In this document: piece after piece, positions 62,224 to 64,000 of the stretch
Layout: every line of letters begins with the position of its first letter
Position numbering within the stretch: position 1 is the first letter of the stretch
Assembly: GCF_032586175.1 (NCBI RefSeq)
Contig: NZ_JAWHTE010000023.1
Coordinates: 5,671-69,670, forward strand
Direction: 5' to 3'
Length of the DNA: 64,000 nt
Source of the DNA: Ovoidimarina sediminis
GTDB lineage: Bacteria; Pseudomonadota; Alphaproteobacteria; Rhodobacterales; Rhodobacteraceae
Program-made: the position numbers and the translations under genes
Notes under the pieces: model-generated
What the model saw: only the letters and a program-made list of their open reading frames with translations
The model's database searches: none
What the model was told of the DNA's origin: nothing

Positions 62224-62946
62224 CTAGGCCATTTTGGTAAGTCCGTCCTTGAGCGCCCTGGTCATCCCCTGAGCTTCCATATGCAGACGAAGCCTCTGGT
62301 TGTATCCACCCGGCGCGTTGAGCGCCTCAATCAGGGGTTCGCAAGCGATCGCCGAAAGGTTCGATGCCACCAACTCTCTGAGGAAGGCTTCGCCCTGAGT
62401 TTTGTCTGACACGCGATCCCCAAGCCAATCCGCAGCATCACCGACCATACGCGCGACAGGAGACAGAACGGCCTGCGCACTGAGATAGGCCGCCATTTCA
62501 TCGCCGTTCTGCACCGGAAAAATGCTGTTCCGAGCACCGAAAATATCCGCGACGATGTCCGCGTCCCCATACATCATGATGGGCGTTCCGCCCTCGGCAA
62601 TACCGGGGAATGGCATCATGATCGCAGTCGCGCGCGCCGGTCGGACCATGGCGTCTGCCTCCTCAAGCGACGCCCCGGCCATGAACGTGATCGCGACTTG
62701 TCCTTCCCGAAATGTCAAAGAGCCAAGGACATCCGGCGCGACCTCTGCCATCAATCCCAGAAACAGAACGTCGCTTGCGTCAACTACCTCCTGGTTGTCC
62801 GCGATATGAACGTTCTCATAGGCTTCGGCGAGAGACGAGGAATGATGAGCACTGCGATTGGAAACAGTGATTTCGTGACCGTCATGGATGATGCCTTCCA
62901 CCGCCGCACGAGCGATCGTTCCGCACCCGATCACGCCAATTCGCAT
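62224..62946 (-). CDS. Pyrroline-5-carboxylate reductase-like protein (ProC family)
   Basis: A 240-residue NAD(P)-dependent reductase-like protein. The nucleotide-binding start is RIGVIGCGTIARAAVEGIIH; GLMAEVAPDVL and VAITFMAGASLEEAD follow as in ProC. It is shorter than typical ProC (about 270) and the C-terminal dimerization domain is divergent, so proline synthesis is not assured. ATG 62946 follows GGAGGGG. Confidence 0.75.
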   Translation of the reverse strand: MRIGVIGCGTIARAAVEGIIHDGHEITVSNRSAHHSSSLAEAYENVHIADNQEVVDASDVLFLGLMAEVAPDVLGSLTFREGQVAITFMAGASLEEADAMVRPARATAIMMPFPGIAEGGTPIMMYGDADIVADIFGARNSIFPVQNGDEMAAYLSAQAVLSPVARMVGDAADWLGDRVSDKTQGEAFLRELVASNLSAIACEPLIEALNAPGGYNQRLRLHMEAQGMTRALKDGLTKMA

Positions 62947-63216
62947 GCTGCCCCTCCTTGCAATCTGATCAAAAGCAGACCTTTGCACACTTCGCAGCAT
63001 TCGTCACTTTGGGCTCTGAGCAGACATTTGCCTGACCTCCCGCCCGCCAACGCGGGCTCCCATCAAGCATCCATCGTTCAAACCAACACCGGCGCAGCGC
63101 GTCCAGATTGGTGCGCAATGTCAGCTATGCGGTGCCGAAACTGCCGTTAGCTGCGCGGTCCGCCGGGTTCGTGATATGGGTGTACTTGGTTGATTTACTT
63201 GAGGGAGGAATAAGCC

Positions 63217-63921
63217 ATGGGCGAGAAGGTCTGCGTAATCATTGGATTTGGTCCAGGCTTGGGGACAGCATACGCTGAGATCTTCAAAGAAGCTGGATAC
63301 GATCTCGGGCTGCTGAGTCGATCGGGGGCAAGTCTAGACGGTGCAGAGCCAACCGACACATCAGTTCGAGCCTATAAATGCGACGCGGGAGACCCTAACA
63401 GCCTCAAGGGCGCTCTCGCCTCGGTCCAAAGCGATCTTGGCGAGATTGATGTCGTGATCTTCAACGCTGACCTCGCTCAATTCGGGGCGCTCGAAGATGT
63501 TTCAGAACTCCAATTCGAACAAAGCTGGCGGGTTGGAGCACTTGGTCTCTTTGCTACCGCCAAGCTTTTGGGGCCTCAGATGTCTGAGCGCGGCTCTGGG
63601 GTAATCATTATATCCGGTGCTACCGCTGCGCTTCGCGGTAACGTATGGACAACTGCTTTCGCTCCCTCGAAGTCCGCGCAACGTACTTTGGCGAACTCGC
63701 TGGCCAAGCAACTCGGCCCGAAAGGTGTGCACATTGTCTACCTAGTTATCGACGGCGTGATCGACACTAAAGACACCCGAACGAACTTCGCACCAAATGA
63801 ATCCGATGATTTCTTCATCAAGCCAGCCTGTATCGCGGAAACTGCGTTGATGCTCGCCAATCAGGACAAATCAGCTTGGACATTTGAACTCGATATTCGT
63901 CCTTTCGGAGAGAAATGGTAG
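63217..63921 (+). CDS. SDR-superfamily protein with Tyr-to-Phe change
   Basis: A 234-residue short-chain dehydrogenase/reductase. Rossmann start: CVIIGFGPGLGTAYAEIFKE; NAD-binding region around VVIFNADLAQFG; the Ser is in IIISGATAA. The usual YxxxK reads F-A-P-S-K, so the catalytic Tyr is Phe, as in some atypical SDRs ending LGPKGVHIVYLVIDG. It may bind nucleotide without classical reductase chemistry. GGGAGGAATAAGCC precedes the ATG. Confidence 0.82.
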   Translation: MGEKVCVIIGFGPGLGTAYAEIFKEAGYDLGLLSRSGASLDGAEPTDTSVRAYKCDAGDPNSLKGALASVQSDLGEIDVVIFNADLAQFGALEDVSELQFEQSWRVGALGLFATAKLLGPQMSERGSGVIIISGATAALRGNVWTTAFAPSKSAQRTLANSLAKQLGPKGVHIVYLVIDGVIDTKDTRTNFAPNESDDFFIKPACIAETALMLANQDKSAWTFELDIRPFGEKW

Positions 63922-63930
63922 GACGGCTCC

Positions 63931-64000
63931 GGGCTGATTGTGTTGAAGAAGTCGGGTTGAGAGCCGCGAACAGATCGCGATAGCGCGTAACTGGGCCTGT
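63931..64000. mobile_element. IS-end-like repeat continuing past the window edge
   Basis: GGGCTGATTGTGTTGAAGAA at 63931-63950 is identical to 52159-52178 in the same direction. It is followed by non-coding sequence to the end of the window. It is probably the left end of an insertion sequence that continues outside. Confidence 0.55.

Noticed and set aside
1..64000. CRISPR array, tRNA or rRNA genes
   Set aside because: I looked for regularly spaced repeats and cloverleaf-like or rRNA-like sequences and recognised none; a dedicated search could still find a tRNA that I missed.

Overview
The window looks like DNA from a Rhodobacteraceae (Roseobacter-group) alphaproteobacterium. The evidence is a very GC-rich left part with strong third-position G/C, genes joined by four-base ATGA/GTGA stop-start overlaps, a TAXI-type TRAP transporter, Rieske demethylases beside a dimethylglycine-dehydrogenase-like flavoprotein, and Rhodobacterales-type small genes. 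I saw no rRNA, tRNA or CRISPR. From about 49.78 kb rightward the composition becomes visibly more AT-rich, and the gene content changes to mobilization remnants, IS debris and loosely spaced genes. I read this part as acquired DNA.

1-6.5 kb: an oxygenase and transport locus. A ferredoxin reductase (cut by the window edge) diverges from a Rieske oxygenase, an aldehyde dehydrogenase and a two-gene TAXI TRAP transporter. The same AT-rich palindrome lies in the divergent promoter and in front of the aldehyde dehydrogenase, so one unseen regulator may control both. 6.7-16.3 kb: an RpiR regulator with a second Rieske oxygenase and a carboxymuconolactone-decarboxylase-like gene on the minus strand. 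These diverge from a tightly overlapped plus-strand operon: DMGDH/GcvT-like demethylase, MDR dehydrogenase, two enolase-superfamily proteins and a class III aminotransferase. This resembles proline-betaine or hydroxyproline-betaine catabolic loci, but the gene combination differs. 16.5-21 kb: TetR, an alpha/beta hydrolase fused to a GT-B glycosyltransferase, then a DUF1326/DUF2182 pair. 21-27.2 kb: a minus operon (citryl-CoA-lyase-like protein, PaaK-like ligase, VOC protein), then a LysR regulator diverging from DoxX, DODA-type dioxygenase and glutathionyl-hydroquinone reductase.

27.1-32.3 kb: a compact minus operon (4-TM protein, acyl carrier protein, B12-dependent radical SAM enzyme, UMF1/Atg22-like MFS carrier, acyltransferase). 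It is headed by a divergent TetR gene, with two near-identical operator repeats between them. I regard it as a strong candidate for an undescribed lipid or lipoconjugate pathway. 32.3-49.8 kb: a long minus gene set with two XRE-cupin regulators flanking an OYE/TMADH-type amine dehydrogenase, a dipeptide-type ABC importer with a Tat-exported binding protein, two CocE/NonD hydrolases, an alpha/beta hydrolase and an MlrC-like M81 protein, plus a third, divergent CocE/NonD hydrolase. Together they look like import, hydrolysis and N-dealkylation of an acylated or peptidic N-alkyl amine. The substrate is not determined.

49.8-64 kb: MobC and a relaxase truncated by a 5'-deleted IS3-family element, a GYD protein, IS-end-like inverted repeats, a SoxC-like molybdoenzyme with a monohaem cytochrome c, a LysR/CaiB region, an adenylate cyclase next to a CadC/TolB/TPR regulator, a small conserved-looking protein, a ProC-like reductase and an atypical SDR. 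The window ends inside another copy of the IS-end-like repeat.
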